Part shown: positions 22,119 through 30,101 of the stretch, piece after piece
Layout of the letters: every line of letters begins with the position of its first letter
Numbering within the stretch: the first letter of the stretch is position 1
Assembly (NCBI RefSeq): GCF_000427335.1
Contig: NZ_ATMR01000145.1
Coordinates: 1-35,751 of the forward strand
DNA: 35,751 bases
Direction of reading: 5' to 3'
From: Winogradskyella psychrotolerans RS-3
GTDB lineage: Bacteria > Bacteroidota > Bacteroidia > Flavobacteriales > Flavobacteriaceae
The notes under the pieces: model-generated
What the model was told of the DNA's origin: nothing
Databases searched by the model: none
The model's input: the letters and a program-made list of their open reading frames with translations, nothing else
Made by a program: the position numbers and the translations under genes

Positions 22119-23138
22119 ATGATTAAAGCACAAATTCCACAAATAAAAGCACTCTTAAGTGTACCTAAGAACATTGTAATTGTTCCACATAGAAACCCAG
22201 ACGGAGATGCGATGGGTTCAACATTAGCGTTGTATCATTATCTAAAATTGTACAATCATAATGCCATCGTTATGGCACCAAATGATTATCCAGATTTTTT
22301 AAAATGGCTACCAGGAGACGATACCGTTTTAAAATTTGAAACACAACAAGAGGAAGGCACAGCACTTATTAATAATGCTGATATTATTTTTACCTTAGAT
22401 TTTAATGCTTTTCATCGCGCAGGACATCAAATGGCTGAAGTTTTAGAACCATCTACAGCGATTAAAATAATGATAGATCATCATCAGCAGCCAGATGATT
22501 ATGCTAAATATATGTATTCTGATATAAGCATGTCTTCGACCTGCGAAATGGTTTATAATTTTATTGAAATGCTTGGCGATGATGATAAAATTGATGCCAC
22601 TATTGCATCGTGTTTATATGTTGGGATTATGACAGACACAGGTTCTTTCCGGTTTCCTGCAACGACAAGCCGAACGCATCAAGTTATTGGAAATTTAATT
22701 GAAAAAGGAGCCGATAATTCTCAAATACACAATAATATATACGATACTAATAGTTATAGTCGTTTACAATTATTAGGTAGAGCCATGCAAAACCTTAAAG
22801 TCATTCCAGAATTAAGAACAGCTTATATGACCTTATCTCAGGCGGAGTTAGATGAATTCAACTTTAAAAAAGGAGATACCGAAGGATTTGTTAATTATGC
22901 ATTATCATTAAAAGATATTATTTTTGCTGCCATCTTTATAGAAAGTCAACAAGATCAGATTATAAAGGTATCGTTACGTAGTAAAGGAGAGTTCTCGGTA
23001 AACGAATTTTCGCGAGCACATTTTAATGGCGGAGGTCATACAAATGCTGCAGGAGGACGTAGCGATGATGATATGCCAACAACACTAAATAAATTTATTA
23101 GTATATTACCGCAATATAAACAAGATTTGAACCAATGA
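22119..23138 (+). CDS. nrnA: DHH/DHHA1 phosphoesterase, nanoRNase/pAp phosphatase NrnA type
   Basis: This 339-residue cytoplasmic enzyme degrades short oligoribonucleotides and dephosphorylates pAp. The DHH domain carries the metal-binding residues of the family: H24 with D28 and D30 in PHRNPDGDAMGS, D94 in TLDFNAF, D120-H121-H122 in IMIDHHQQP and D173 in MTDTGSFRF. The C-terminal DHHA1 domain ends with the substrate loop FNGGGHTNAAGG (about 302-312). The length is normal. It is divergent from ndk and upstream of gldI on the same strand; the 125-base gap and lack of overlap suggest that gldI may have its own start of transcription. Confidence 0.9.
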   Translation: MIKAQIPQIKALLSVPKNIVIVPHRNPDGDAMGSTLALYHYLKLYNHNAIVMAPNDYPDFLKWLPGDDTVLKFETQQEEGTALINNADIIFTLDFNAFHRAGHQMAEVLEPSTAIKIMIDHHQQPDDYAKYMYSDISMSSTCEMVYNFIEMLGDDDKIDATIASCLYVGIMTDTGSFRFPATTSRTHQVIGNLIEKGADNSQIHNNIYDTNSYSRLQLLGRAMQNLKVIPELRTAYMTLSQAELDEFNFKKGDTEGFVNYALSLKDIIFAAIFIESQQDQIIKVSLRSKGEFSVNEFSRAHFNGGGHTNAAGGRSDDDMPTTLNKFISILPQYKQDLNQ

Positions 23139-23263
23139 AACCCCTAAATTGGTACCGATTAAAATATCATAATATGAAACGAGCATGTTTAATATATTAT
23201 CACTCAAAAAGATGATTAATAGCAAACAGCATGTGACCGTTAAAAAGCAATAAATATAAACAC

Positions 23264-23797
23264 ATGAAAAACCTACTCATACTCTCTACAGTATTACTGC
23301 TGTGTTTCAGTTGTAAACCTCCTGAAGCACGACTACCAGAATCCGTACAATCTGGTTCATTCTTAAAAGCTTCTGCAGAACGTAATAAAAAACTTAACGA
23401 GCTAGAGCAGAAACAAATTCTCGATATTATTAAAAGTAATCCTGAGAACAACTATATCGCTTCAGAAAGTGGTTTTTGGTATTATTACAATACTAAAGTT
23501 GAAATGGATACCGTTCAACCACAATTTGGTGATGTTGTTGGTTTCACTTTCAATGTCTCTAATATTGAAGGAAATGAAATTTATGCCAACACCACTAAAA
23601 CCTATATTATGGACAAAGAAGAATTGTTCACAGGTTTACGTGAAGGCTTAAAACTTTTAAAACCAAGCGAAACAGCAACGTTTATTTTTCCATCCCAAAA
23701 AGCATTTGGATATTATGGAGATGAACATAAAATAGGAACCAATGTTCCTTTAATTTGTGAAGTAACTTTAAACACTATAACTCAAAAAAATGATTAA
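23264..23797 (+). CDS. gldI: Gliding motility lipoprotein GldI, FKBP-type prolyl isomerase
   Basis: This is a 177-residue lipoprotein with signal [17 protein letters not shown] (Cys17) and mature start KPPEARLP. The FKBP domain (about 75-170) has [51 protein letters not shown] and the typical [20 protein letters not shown] loop. GldI is a periplasmic folding factor needed for gliding in Flavobacterium; in this family it is linked to the gliding and type IX secretion machinery. The gene overlaps the next isomerase gene by eight bases, so the two folding catalysts are translated together. Confidence 0.9.
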   Translation: MKNLLILSTVLLLCFSCKPPEARLPESVQSGSFLKASAERNKKLNELEQKQILDIIKSNPENNYIASESGFWYYYNTKVEMDTVQPQFGDVVGFTFNVSNIEGNEIYANTTKTYIMDKEELFTGLREGLKLLKPSETATFIFPSQKAFGYYGDEHKIGTNVPLICEVTLNTITQKND

Positions 23798-25010
23798 ACA
23801 AGCACTTACAGCATTCGTTGCACTATTAGTATTATCAAACACGTCTTGCCAAGAACGCTACCCTGATTTAGAAGAAGGTATTTATGCCGAATTTGTAACC
23901 TCTAAAGACACAATGGTTGCTAAACTCTTTTATGAAAAAGCCCCTGTTACAGTTGCCAACTTTGTAGCATTAGCAGAAGGTAATCACCCGTTAGTTAAAG
24001 AAGAATTAAAAGGAAAGCCTTTTTATGATGGATTAACGTTTCACCGTGTTATGAATAATTTTATGGTACAAGGAGGTGATCCGACAGCTACAGGAACTGG
24101 TGATCCTGGGTATAAATTTGAAGACGAACTTGTAGCAGAATATAAACATGATAAGCCTGGTATATTATCTATGGCTAATAGTGGTCCCAATTCTAATGGA
24201 AGTCAATTTTTTATCACTGAAAAAGTCACTCCATGGTTAGATGGTTATGACGAAAACGGTGTTTTAAAAGATTGTGAAAATCCGAGAGTCGCTTGTCATT
24301 CTGTATTTGGCGAATTAGTAAAAGGTTTAAATATCCTAGATACTATATCGAATGTAAAAGTGGCCCCAAGAACTAACAAACCACTTGAAGATGTCATCAT
24401 TAAAAAATTAAATATTATTCGCATAGGTTCAGCTGCAAAGAAATTTGATGCGCCTAAAGTATTTACAGAAGAACTTCCAAAAATTAAAGAACGTATAGCG
24501 CAAGCTAAACTTGATGCAGAAAAGAAAGCCGAAGAAGCTAAAATTGAAGCTAAAGCAAAAGCAGATGCAGCAAAAGTTGCGTTCTTAAAAAAGAACGATG
24601 AGTTAAAAGGTCGTAAAATTGAGTCTCCAACAGGAATGGCAATGATCTTTACTCATGAAAGCAAAGGTGTAACACCTAAGGCTACAGATCGTGTAAACAT
24701 AGAATGTGCTGGTTATTTAGAAAACGGAGAGTTGTTCTGGACCACTTGGAAAGATGTGGCTGAGAAAAATGGTAAATACGACGAGCGTACTGATAACGCT
24801 GGTCGCTATAGTTCTTTTGATATGCCTTACAACGAAACTGCTGGGTTAATTGCTGGATTTAGAGAAGCTATGCTTCATATGAAAATTGGAGATAAAGCCA
24901 GAGTATTCATACCTTATTATTTAGGCTATGGAGAAAGAGGAAACCCTCCAGTAATTCCACCAAGTGCGAACTTAGTATTTGATATTGAATTGGCAAGCAT
25001 CAAGAAATAG
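23790..25010 (+). CDS. Cyclophilin-FKBP fusion peptidyl-prolyl isomerase
   Basis: This is a 406-residue exported protein with two different isomerase domains. The N-terminal signal ([15 protein letters not shown]) ends in a lipobox Cys near residue 20. The cyclophilin domain (about 30-215) shows [28 protein letters not shown] and the PWLDG loop. A charged Ala/Lys/Glu-rich helix (about 225-268) links it to an FKBP domain (about 270-405) with [20 protein letters not shown] and [20 protein letters not shown]. It should speed prolyl isomerisation in secreted and outer-membrane proteins. It overlaps gldI, and two terminators follow it. Confidence 0.9.
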   Translation: MIKQALTAFVALLVLSNTSCQERYPDLEEGIYAEFVTSKDTMVAKLFYEKAPVTVANFVALAEGNHPLVKEELKGKPFYDGLTFHRVMNNFMVQGGDPTATGTGDPGYKFEDELVAEYKHDKPGILSMANSGPNSNGSQFFITEKVTPWLDGYDENGVLKDCENPRVACHSVFGELVKGLNILDTISNVKVAPRTNKPLEDVIIKKLNIIRIGSAAKKFDAPKVFTEELPKIKERIAQAKLDAEKKAEEAKIEAKAKADAAKVAFLKKNDELKGRKIESPTGMAMIFTHESKGVTPKATDRVNIECAGYLENGELFWTTWKDVAEKNGKYDERTDNAGRYSSFDMPYNETAGLIAGFREAMLHMKIGDKARVFIPYYLGYGERGNPPVIPPSANLVFDIELASIKK

Positions 25011-25033
25011 ATAACACCAACAATAACATAAAA

Positions 25034-25073
25034 AAAAAGCAGCTAATCATAGATTTATGAATAGCTGCTTTTT
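25034..25073. terminator. Terminator after the isomerase operon (possibly bidirectional)
   Basis: AAAAAGCAGCTA (25034-25045) pairs perfectly with TAGCTGCTTTTT (25062-25073), and the stem continues inside with TCATA/TATGA around GATT. T-rich sequence follows on the plus strand and an A8 run precedes it, so it could also act on the minus strand, on pepD transcripts that pass the second hairpin. Confidence 0.85.
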
Positions 25074-25087
25074 CTTTTAATGTATTA

Positions 25088-25124
25088 GACCCGTCAGGTT
25101 TTAAAAACCTAACGGGTCTTTTTT
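25088..25124 (+). terminator. Second terminator after the isomerase operon
   Basis: GACCCGTCAGGTTTT and AAAAACCTAACGGGTC form a GC-rich stem with one mismatch and a minimal loop, followed by TTTTTT (25119-25124). The T-tract is on the plus strand only. The stop of the convergent pepD gene is eight bases away. Confidence 0.8.
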
Positions 25125-25131
25125 ATGTAAA

Positions 25132-26595
25132 TTATACTTTAGGAATATTTTCTAAAACCTCTAGAACAAATTTCCAGTACTTCTGAGCAGAAGAAATTTG
25201 AGCACGTTCATCTGGTGAGTGCGCTCCTTTAATATTTGGTCCAAAACTTATCATATCCATATCAGGATAGTTAGTTCCTAGAATGCCGCATTCTAAACCT
25301 GCGTGGCAAGCAGCAACATGTGGCTTCTCTCCGTTATTTAAACGCTCATAAATAGGAACCATAACTTTTAATATGGCAGAATCCATATTTGGCGCCCAAC
25401 CAGGATAATCACCAGAAAACTCTACTTCGCATCCTGTCAACTCAAAAACAGAACGCAATGTATTAGCTAAATCTAGTTTTGTACTTTCTACCGAACTACG
25501 TGTTAAACAACCTATTTTTATATGACCATCTTTAACAATAACTCTAGCGATATTATTAGATGTTTCTACCAAGTCCTTAATATCTGGACTCATACGATAT
25601 ACCCCGTTCCAAGCCGCATGCAAAGCTCTTGTTAAGCCTTCTTGCACCCCTAGATCCATGATATTCTCTGGAGTTTCTGTTTTAGAAACAACAATTTCTA
25701 AATCAGGTTCCATAGTTTTAAACTCAACTTTTAAAGTCTCTGAAAATTCTTTCATTTCAGCTTCAAAAGCCGCCTCATGTATGGCATCAATAACAACGAT
25801 TGCATTGCTCTCTCTTGGAATAGCATTTCGTAAACTTCCACCATCTATTTTAGAAATACGGAGTCCAAAATTTTCAAAACCATCAAATAGCACACGGTTC
25901 ATTAATTTATTCGCATTCCCTAAACCTTCATGAATTTGCATTCCAGAGTGACCTCCTTGTAAGCCTTTTACAGTAATGGTATAACCAATTTTAAATTCAG
26001 GAGTTTCTTCTTCTTTATAATCGCGAGTTGCCGTTACATCTACTCCACCAGCACAACCTACACCAATTTCATCATCTTCTTCAGTATCTAAATTCAAAAG
26101 AATAGCACCATTAAGTAAGCCGCCTTTTAAACCTTTTGCACCTGTCATCCCGGTTTCTTCATCAATCGTAAATAACGCTTCTAAAGCAGGATGCGCTATA
26201 GTATCGCTTTCTAAAATCGCCATAATAGTGGCCACACCTAAGCCATTATCAGCTCCAAGCGTTGTGCCTTTTGCTTTCACCCAATCCCCTTCAATATGCA
26301 TTTCAATACCTTGTTCATCAAAATTAAAAACAGTATCGTTGTTTTTTTGATGTACCATATCTAAATGCGATTGCATTACAATTGGCTTACGATCTTCCAT
26401 ACCTTTCGATGCAGGTTTACGGATAATGACGTTACCAACTTCATCTTCTATCGTTTCTAAACCTAAATTATTTCCGAAATCTTTCATAAATTGAATGACA
26501 CGTTCTTCTTTTTTTGAAGGTCGTGGCACAGCATTTAAATCTGCGAATTTATTCCATAGTTGTTTTGGCTCTAAGGCTCTTATTTCTGAACTCAT
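25132..26595 (-). CDS. pepD: Aminoacyl-histidine dipeptidase PepD (M20 family)
   Basis: This 487-residue cytoplasmic zinc dipeptidase cleaves Xaa-His and other dipeptides. The metal and catalytic residues are H77 and D79 in MQSHLDMVHQ, D116 in GADNGLGVA, and E146-E147 in IDEETGMTG. The lid domain (about 190-390) contains GLQGGHSGMQIHEGLGNANK. The C-terminal part has HAGLECGIL and GAHSPDERA. The frame is open 29 codons further upstream, but MSSEIRALEPKQLWNKF at 26595 is the family start, and a -7 promoter box lies inside the longer version. It faces the isomerase operon and has its own promoter. Confidence 0.9.
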   Translation of the reverse strand: MSSEIRALEPKQLWNKFADLNAVPRPSKKEERVIQFMKDFGNNLGLETIEDEVGNVIIRKPASKGMEDRKPIVMQSHLDMVHQKNNDTVFNFDEQGIEMHIEGDWVKAKGTTLGADNGLGVATIMAILESDTIAHPALEALFTIDEETGMTGAKGLKGGLLNGAILLNLDTEEDDEIGVGCAGGVDVTATRDYKEEETPEFKIGYTITVKGLQGGHSGMQIHEGLGNANKLMNRVLFDGFENFGLRISKIDGGSLRNAIPRESNAIVVIDAIHEAAFEAEMKEFSETLKVEFKTMEPDLEIVVSKTETPENIMDLGVQEGLTRALHAAWNGVYRMSPDIKDLVETSNNIARVIVKDGHIKIGCLTRSSVESTKLDLANTLRSVFELTGCEVEFSGDYPGWAPNMDSAILKVMVPIYERLNNGEKPHVAACHAGLECGILGTNYPDMDMISFGPNIKGAHSPDERAQISSAQKYWKFVLEVLENIPKV

Positions 26596-26615
26596 AAATC
26601 TTGTTTTTAGATTTG

Positions 26616-26623
26616 CAAAGGTA
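26616..26623 (-). promoter_or_regulatory. -7 promoter box of pepD
   Basis: On the minus strand this reads TACCTTTG, an exact TAnnTTTG match, 20 bases before ATG 26595. A -33 TTG is not obvious. Its position supports the shorter start of pepD. Confidence 0.6.
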
Positions 26624-26775
26624 CAAAATACGATTATCTCTTTATGGTGATTCCTAACTTGTTTCAGAATCCAAAATAACATGATCCTTTGCTACTGAAT
26701 TCAATTTATGACACAAACATTAGTCATTTTTACTGTGTGCAATAATTCACTGTTTTAGAAACATAGATATTAATA

Positions 26776-26783
26776 TATATTTG
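26776..26783 (+). promoter_or_regulatory. Candidate -7 box of the MORN gene
   Basis: TATATTTG matches TAnnTTTG, 20 bases before ATG 26804. The -33 region is poor (CTGTTTTAG near 26748). If it is real, this accessory block has its own promoter at its left edge. Confidence 0.4.
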
Positions 26784-26803
26784 ACAATGAAAAACGATTT
26801 AAA

Positions 26804-27358
26804 ATGGTGAAACAAATTCTTTATTGCCTTTTAGCGCTTTCTTTTTTTCTTGTAATATCAGTAAGGAATATTATGAAAATGGTATAGTAAAAAATAAAGG
26901 GAAAATATTAAATGGGGAGAATTAAAGAATAGAAATATTATAATGAGGAGGGTAAATATGTAGGTGGCGGAAAGTATTTACATGGAGAAAGAGATGGGAC
27001 TTGGAAATGGTTTCACGCAAATGGGGAATTACACCAAACCAGAAACTATTTAAATGACGAGCAAGTCGGAGAATGGAATTCTTATCACTCGAATGGTCAT
27101 CGAGATGGAATTGGAAATCTAATAGATGGCAATAAAGTTGGTATTTGGAAATGGTATTTTAATAATGGTCAAATTCAAACTGAACGGAAGTGGAACGACA
27201 GAAAATTAATAGACATCATTAATTGTTATGATGGAAACGGAAATCTTTTAGATAAAGGAACCCTTGTAAATGGAAATGGCACAATGAAATTATATGATAT
27301 TGAAGGACAACTATTGGAAACCGTTAAATATCAACATGGAAAGTTTGTAAAAGACTAG
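26804..27358 (+). pseudogene. MORN-repeat lipoprotein (YwqK-like), decayed
   Basis: The start MVKQILYCLLALSFF would become a lipoprotein signal ending SFFSC if the T run at 26842-26848 had eight T instead of seven. The frame then gives NISKEYYENGIVKNKGKILN, but a second disruption near 26915-26932 (a frame change and an in-frame TAG) is not repaired by any single base. From about 26940 a long frame shows MORN_2-type repeats: GKYVGGGKYLHGERDGTWKW, HSNGHRDGIG, GNKVGIWKWYFNNGQIQTER, to YQHGKFVKD and the stop at 27356-27358. Such proteins are annotated as YwqK-family antitoxins or simply toxin-antitoxin related, with no proven role in Bacteroidota. No partner toxin is adjacent. Hairpin repeat G follows directly. 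Confidence 0.7.
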
Positions 27359-27360
27359 TT

Positions 27361-27492
27361 ACAAACCCCGTATTTAATTCTTACAACGGATATAAATCAT
27401 ATACGATATTACTTTCAGATTTTCTATTCGATTTTTATTTGCTAAATTTAGTGGCTTAACCACGTAACTTTCAATTCACATCTGCCTTAGCC
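27361..27492 (+). repeat. Hairpin repeat G (attC-like)
   Basis: The left edge is ACAAACCCCGTATTTAATTC. The right half has CTATTCGATTTTTATTTGCT followed by AAATTTA (27424-27450), a 27-bp block identical to repeat H, then GTGGCTTAACCACG, itself a small hairpin. It starts three bases after the MORN stop and ends 18 bases before the next gene. Confidence 0.7.
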
Positions 27493-27510
27493 ACAAAACA
27501 ACTCAACTCC

Positions 27511-28107
27511 ATGAAGAATAGCTTTTTACTTTTGATAACATTATTTATAACCTCTACGTTTTACGCACAAGACATAAATTTCGGAGTCGTTTTAGGAGGT
27601 AAAATTAGTACGACTTACGCAGATGGCTCATCTGACCTCAACTTAGTTGACAATTCTGGAGTCATAAGTTCATACGGAGGTTTTTACTTTGACTATGAAA
27701 TTACTGAGAGATTAGGAATAAAAAGTGATTTAGTTTTAACTCATAACAAACTAAAAACGAGTAATGAGCTTATTACAGATGATATTAAGCTTAACTATAT
27801 TGTTTTAAATCCAAACATCAAATACTCCTTTAACAAAGATTATCTTGAGGGAATGTATCTCATTGGTGGTCCAAATTTCTCTTTTTTAACATCAGCAAAA
27901 TCTGATAATTTAGATTTTAAAAGTAATTTCAAAAAAATAAATTTTGGAGCGCAGCTTGGAATTGGCGCTCATATCAATAATTATTTTTCCATCGAAGGAA
28001 AATTTGATGCTGGTGTATCAAACATGCTAGAAGATGACTCTGATAAAATGAATTTTTTAGCTTTTATTTTGACTCTAAACTTAAATATAAGCGCATTGAT
28101 TAAGTAA
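27511..28107 (+). CDS. Outer-membrane beta-barrel protein
   Basis: This is a 198-residue exported protein. The signal peptide ends near TFYAQ (residue 20). The mature chain is a small porin-type barrel of the PF13568 kind: NFGVVLGGKISTTY at the start, YGGFYFDYEITERLGIKSDL, LNYIVLNPNIKYSF, MYLIGGPNFSFL, FGAQLGIGAHINNYFSIEGK, and a hydrophobic final strand. Alternating residues and Gly-rich turns fit eight to ten strands. It lies alone between hairpin repeats G and H. The role is unknown; relatives include the PorT-like and other small outer-membrane proteins of Bacteroidota. Confidence 0.8.
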   Translation: MKNSFLLLITLFITSTFYAQDINFGVVLGGKISTTYADGSSDLNLVDNSGVISSYGGFYFDYEITERLGIKSDLVLTHNKLKTSNELITDDIKLNYIVLNPNIKYSFNKDYLEGMYLIGGPNFSFLTSAKSDNLDFKSNFKKINFGAQLGIGAHINNYFSIEGKFDAGVSNMLEDDSDKMNFLAFILTLNLNISALIK

Positions 28108-28124
28108 TTATTTCTTATAAATTT

Positions 28125-28275
28125 AAGCCGCGTAAAACTAATTATTTGGCCGTAGCTTGCTTACAAATACCCTCATTGATTTTACTTACAGAGTTCACTT
28201 AGCTTGGTGCTATTCGATTTTTATTTGCTAAATTTAATGCTTAATCACACAACTAAAGAAATACGTTGTAAAACA
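28125..28275 (+). repeat. Hairpin repeat H (attC-like)
   Basis: AAGCCGCGTAAAACTAATTA at the left matches repeat E's left edge. CTTGCTTACAAATACCCTCA follows the CTTAC pattern of other copies. The 27-bp block at 28210-28236 is identical to repeat G, followed by ATGCTTAATCACACAAC. The right edge TACGTTGTAAAACATTGAAA shows the ACGTTG and TTGAAA elements. A GH30 glycosidase gene starts 13 bases later. Confidence 0.7.
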
Positions 28276-28288
28276 TTGAAAACAAAGA

Positions 28289-29944
28289 ATGGGAGTCTTT
28301 AATATTAAAGCCATAATAGAAAATTATAAAAGGAAAATTAATATTCAATATGATTTAAAAATATCCGATATCAACAAAACCAAATGGTTGCTGCTTCCAA
28401 TCATATCTATGGTGCTTGTTAACTGCGCTCCTAAAAGTACTTATCAAGATTACATATCGGATGTTTATCAAACATCCCAGTCTGGTGACAACCTCAAATT
28501 GCTTTCAAGCGTAGAAGCCAAGTCAACTTCTACTGATGTAAAGAAAGTAACTTTAGAAATACTTCCTAATGAAGAATTTCAAAAATATTATGGTTTTGGC
28601 GCTTCATTTACCGAATCCTCAGCATGGAATCTGGCTACAATTCCTGTTGAATCTCGCAAACAAGTCTTAACTAAACTTTTTAGTCCAACAGAAGGAGCTG
28701 GCTTCACGCTTACTCGAACGCATATTAACAGTAGTGATTATTCAAACAATCACTATACCTATATTGAAGAAGGAGACGAAGACCTTTCAACCTTTAGCAT
28801 TCATGAAGATATGAAAGGATTTACTGGTGACGAAAACGATCAGGTGCGTGGTATTGAACTCATAGAACCTAGTTACGATATTATTCCAATGATTTTAGAA
28901 GCATCTAGTATTCCTGGTGCAGACTTTAAAATTATAGCGTCACCATGGAGTCCACCATCTTGGATGAAAACAGGTGAAACGTCTGAAATGACTAATGGTA
29001 GTTTACGTCCTGAATATTATGGGATTTGGGCAGAATACATGTCAAAATATGTTACAGCATACAAGGAACAAGGTATTACCCTTTGGGGAATTACACCACA
29101 AAACGAACCATTACATGCCCATGATGCGCACTGGGATAGTAACGGGTTTACTCCAGAACAAGGTCGTGATTTCTTAAGAGATCACCTTGGTCCGCAACTT
29201 GTTAAAGATGGCCATTTAAATCTTGAAGATTTAGAATCTGGATTACGTGTTCTGATTTATGATCACAACAAGTCTACAATGAACGACTATGTTCAAAAAA
29301 CGTATGAAGACCCTGAAGCATCTAAATATGCTTGGGGAACTGCTTTTCATTGGTACACTAATTCTGAGCTAAAAGGAAATAACTGGTATGCTGACGAATT
29401 AGCTGAATTAGAAAAAAATTGGCCAAACAAAGGAATGATTCATACGGAATCGAGCATCGATATTGATGCTAATGATCCTATTGGTCAATACTGGAGAGCG
29501 AGTACAGACTACGCAGGTACTTTTGTCCCTTTTGAAACATACGCTAACGACATCATCACCGATTTAAATCACGGTACTCAAGGCTACATTGAATGGTGCA
29601 GTATTTTGAGTCACAAAGGACAACCAAATCCTTATGATAATTTTAATAGTGCTCCAGTACTTATTAATCCAACTACTGACGAGGTGATTTACACACCACT
29701 CTATTATTTATTAAGTCATTTTAGCAAGTTTATCCGCCCAGACGCTAAACGCATTGGTATAAAAGCTAATGACGTCGATGGACTTATTTATACAGCTGCT
29801 AAAAATCCTGATGGCTCAATCGCTGTGGTTGTTTATAACAATAATGAAGAGGCTCATGAATTATCAATCACGCTAGAGACCAATACTTATATAGCTCAAA
29901 TTGCACCTAAAGCTCTTCAAACTATTCATTTGCGTAATAAGTAA
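28289..29944 (+). CDS. GH30-family beta-glycosidase, lipoprotein
   Basis: This is a 551-residue glycoside hydrolase of clan A. The domain (about 88-470) shows the GH30 start EFQKYYGFGASFTESSAWNL, the acid/base E273 in GITPQNEPLHA, and the nucleophile E387 in GMIHTESSID, with SPWSPPSWMKTGE before them. A C-terminal beta domain (about 470-550) completes the fold. The family includes glucosylceramidases and beta-1,6-glucanases, so a beta-glucan or glucosylated substrate is likely. The lipobox VLVNC puts the lipid Cys at 46, unusually far in, because about 30 polar residues precede the hydrophobic core WLLLPIISMVL. The start may belong to cassette sequence or be misplaced. It follows hairpin repeat H. 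Confidence 0.85.
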   Translation: MGVFNIKAIIENYKRKINIQYDLKISDINKTKWLLLPIISMVLVNCAPKSTYQDYISDVYQTSQSGDNLKLLSSVEAKSTSTDVKKVTLEILPNEEFQKYYGFGASFTESSAWNLATIPVESRKQVLTKLFSPTEGAGFTLTRTHINSSDYSNNHYTYIEEGDEDLSTFSIHEDMKGFTGDENDQVRGIELIEPSYDIIPMILEASSIPGADFKIIASPWSPPSWMKTGETSEMTNGSLRPEYYGIWAEYMSKYVTAYKEQGITLWGITPQNEPLHAHDAHWDSNGFTPEQGRDFLRDHLGPQLVKDGHLNLEDLESGLRVLIYDHNKSTMNDYVQKTYEDPEASKYAWGTAFHWYTNSELKGNNWYADELAELEKNWPNKGMIHTESSIDIDANDPIGQYWRASTDYAGTFVPFETYANDIITDLNHGTQGYIEWCSILSHKGQPNPYDNFNSAPVLINPTTDEVIYTPLYYLLSHFSKFIRPDAKRIGIKANDVDGLIYTAAKNPDGSIAVVVYNNNEEAHELSITLETNTYIAQIAPKALQTIHLRNK

Positions 29945-30089
29945 AAACACAGCTAACATTTATGGGTATTTATCAAAAGAAAAAAGGCTAACAGAATACC
30001 ACATAAAATCAATTACCAACTTTTGACGTACTTTAAAAAATTAGAATAATCTTGACTAGTAAAATAAAAATGTATGACACACTTTTCCC

Positions 30090-30097
30090 TATTTTTG
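30090..30097 (+). promoter_or_regulatory. Candidate -7 box of the DUF3810 gene
   Basis: TATTTTTG matches TAnnTTTG and ends four bases before ATG 30102, which would make the transcript nearly leaderless. A well-placed -33 TTG is not visible. Confidence 0.35.
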
Positions 30098-30101
30098 AGT
30101 C

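Noticed and set aside
25088..25124. Second hairpin as terminator for pepD
   Set aside because: The T-tract is on the plus strand only; in the minus direction the stem is followed by TAATAC, so it serves the isomerase operon.
26804..27358. MORN gene as half of an active toxin-antitoxin pair
   Set aside because: The gene is broken, and the neighbours (pepD, a barrel protein) are not toxins. The YwqK antitoxin name is only an inherited annotation.
1436..28275. The hairpin repeats as CRISPR repeats or rRNA/tRNA fragments
   Set aside because: They are long, diverged, singly placed between genes and have no spacer regularity. They also lack tRNA arms, CCA ends and rRNA core motifs.
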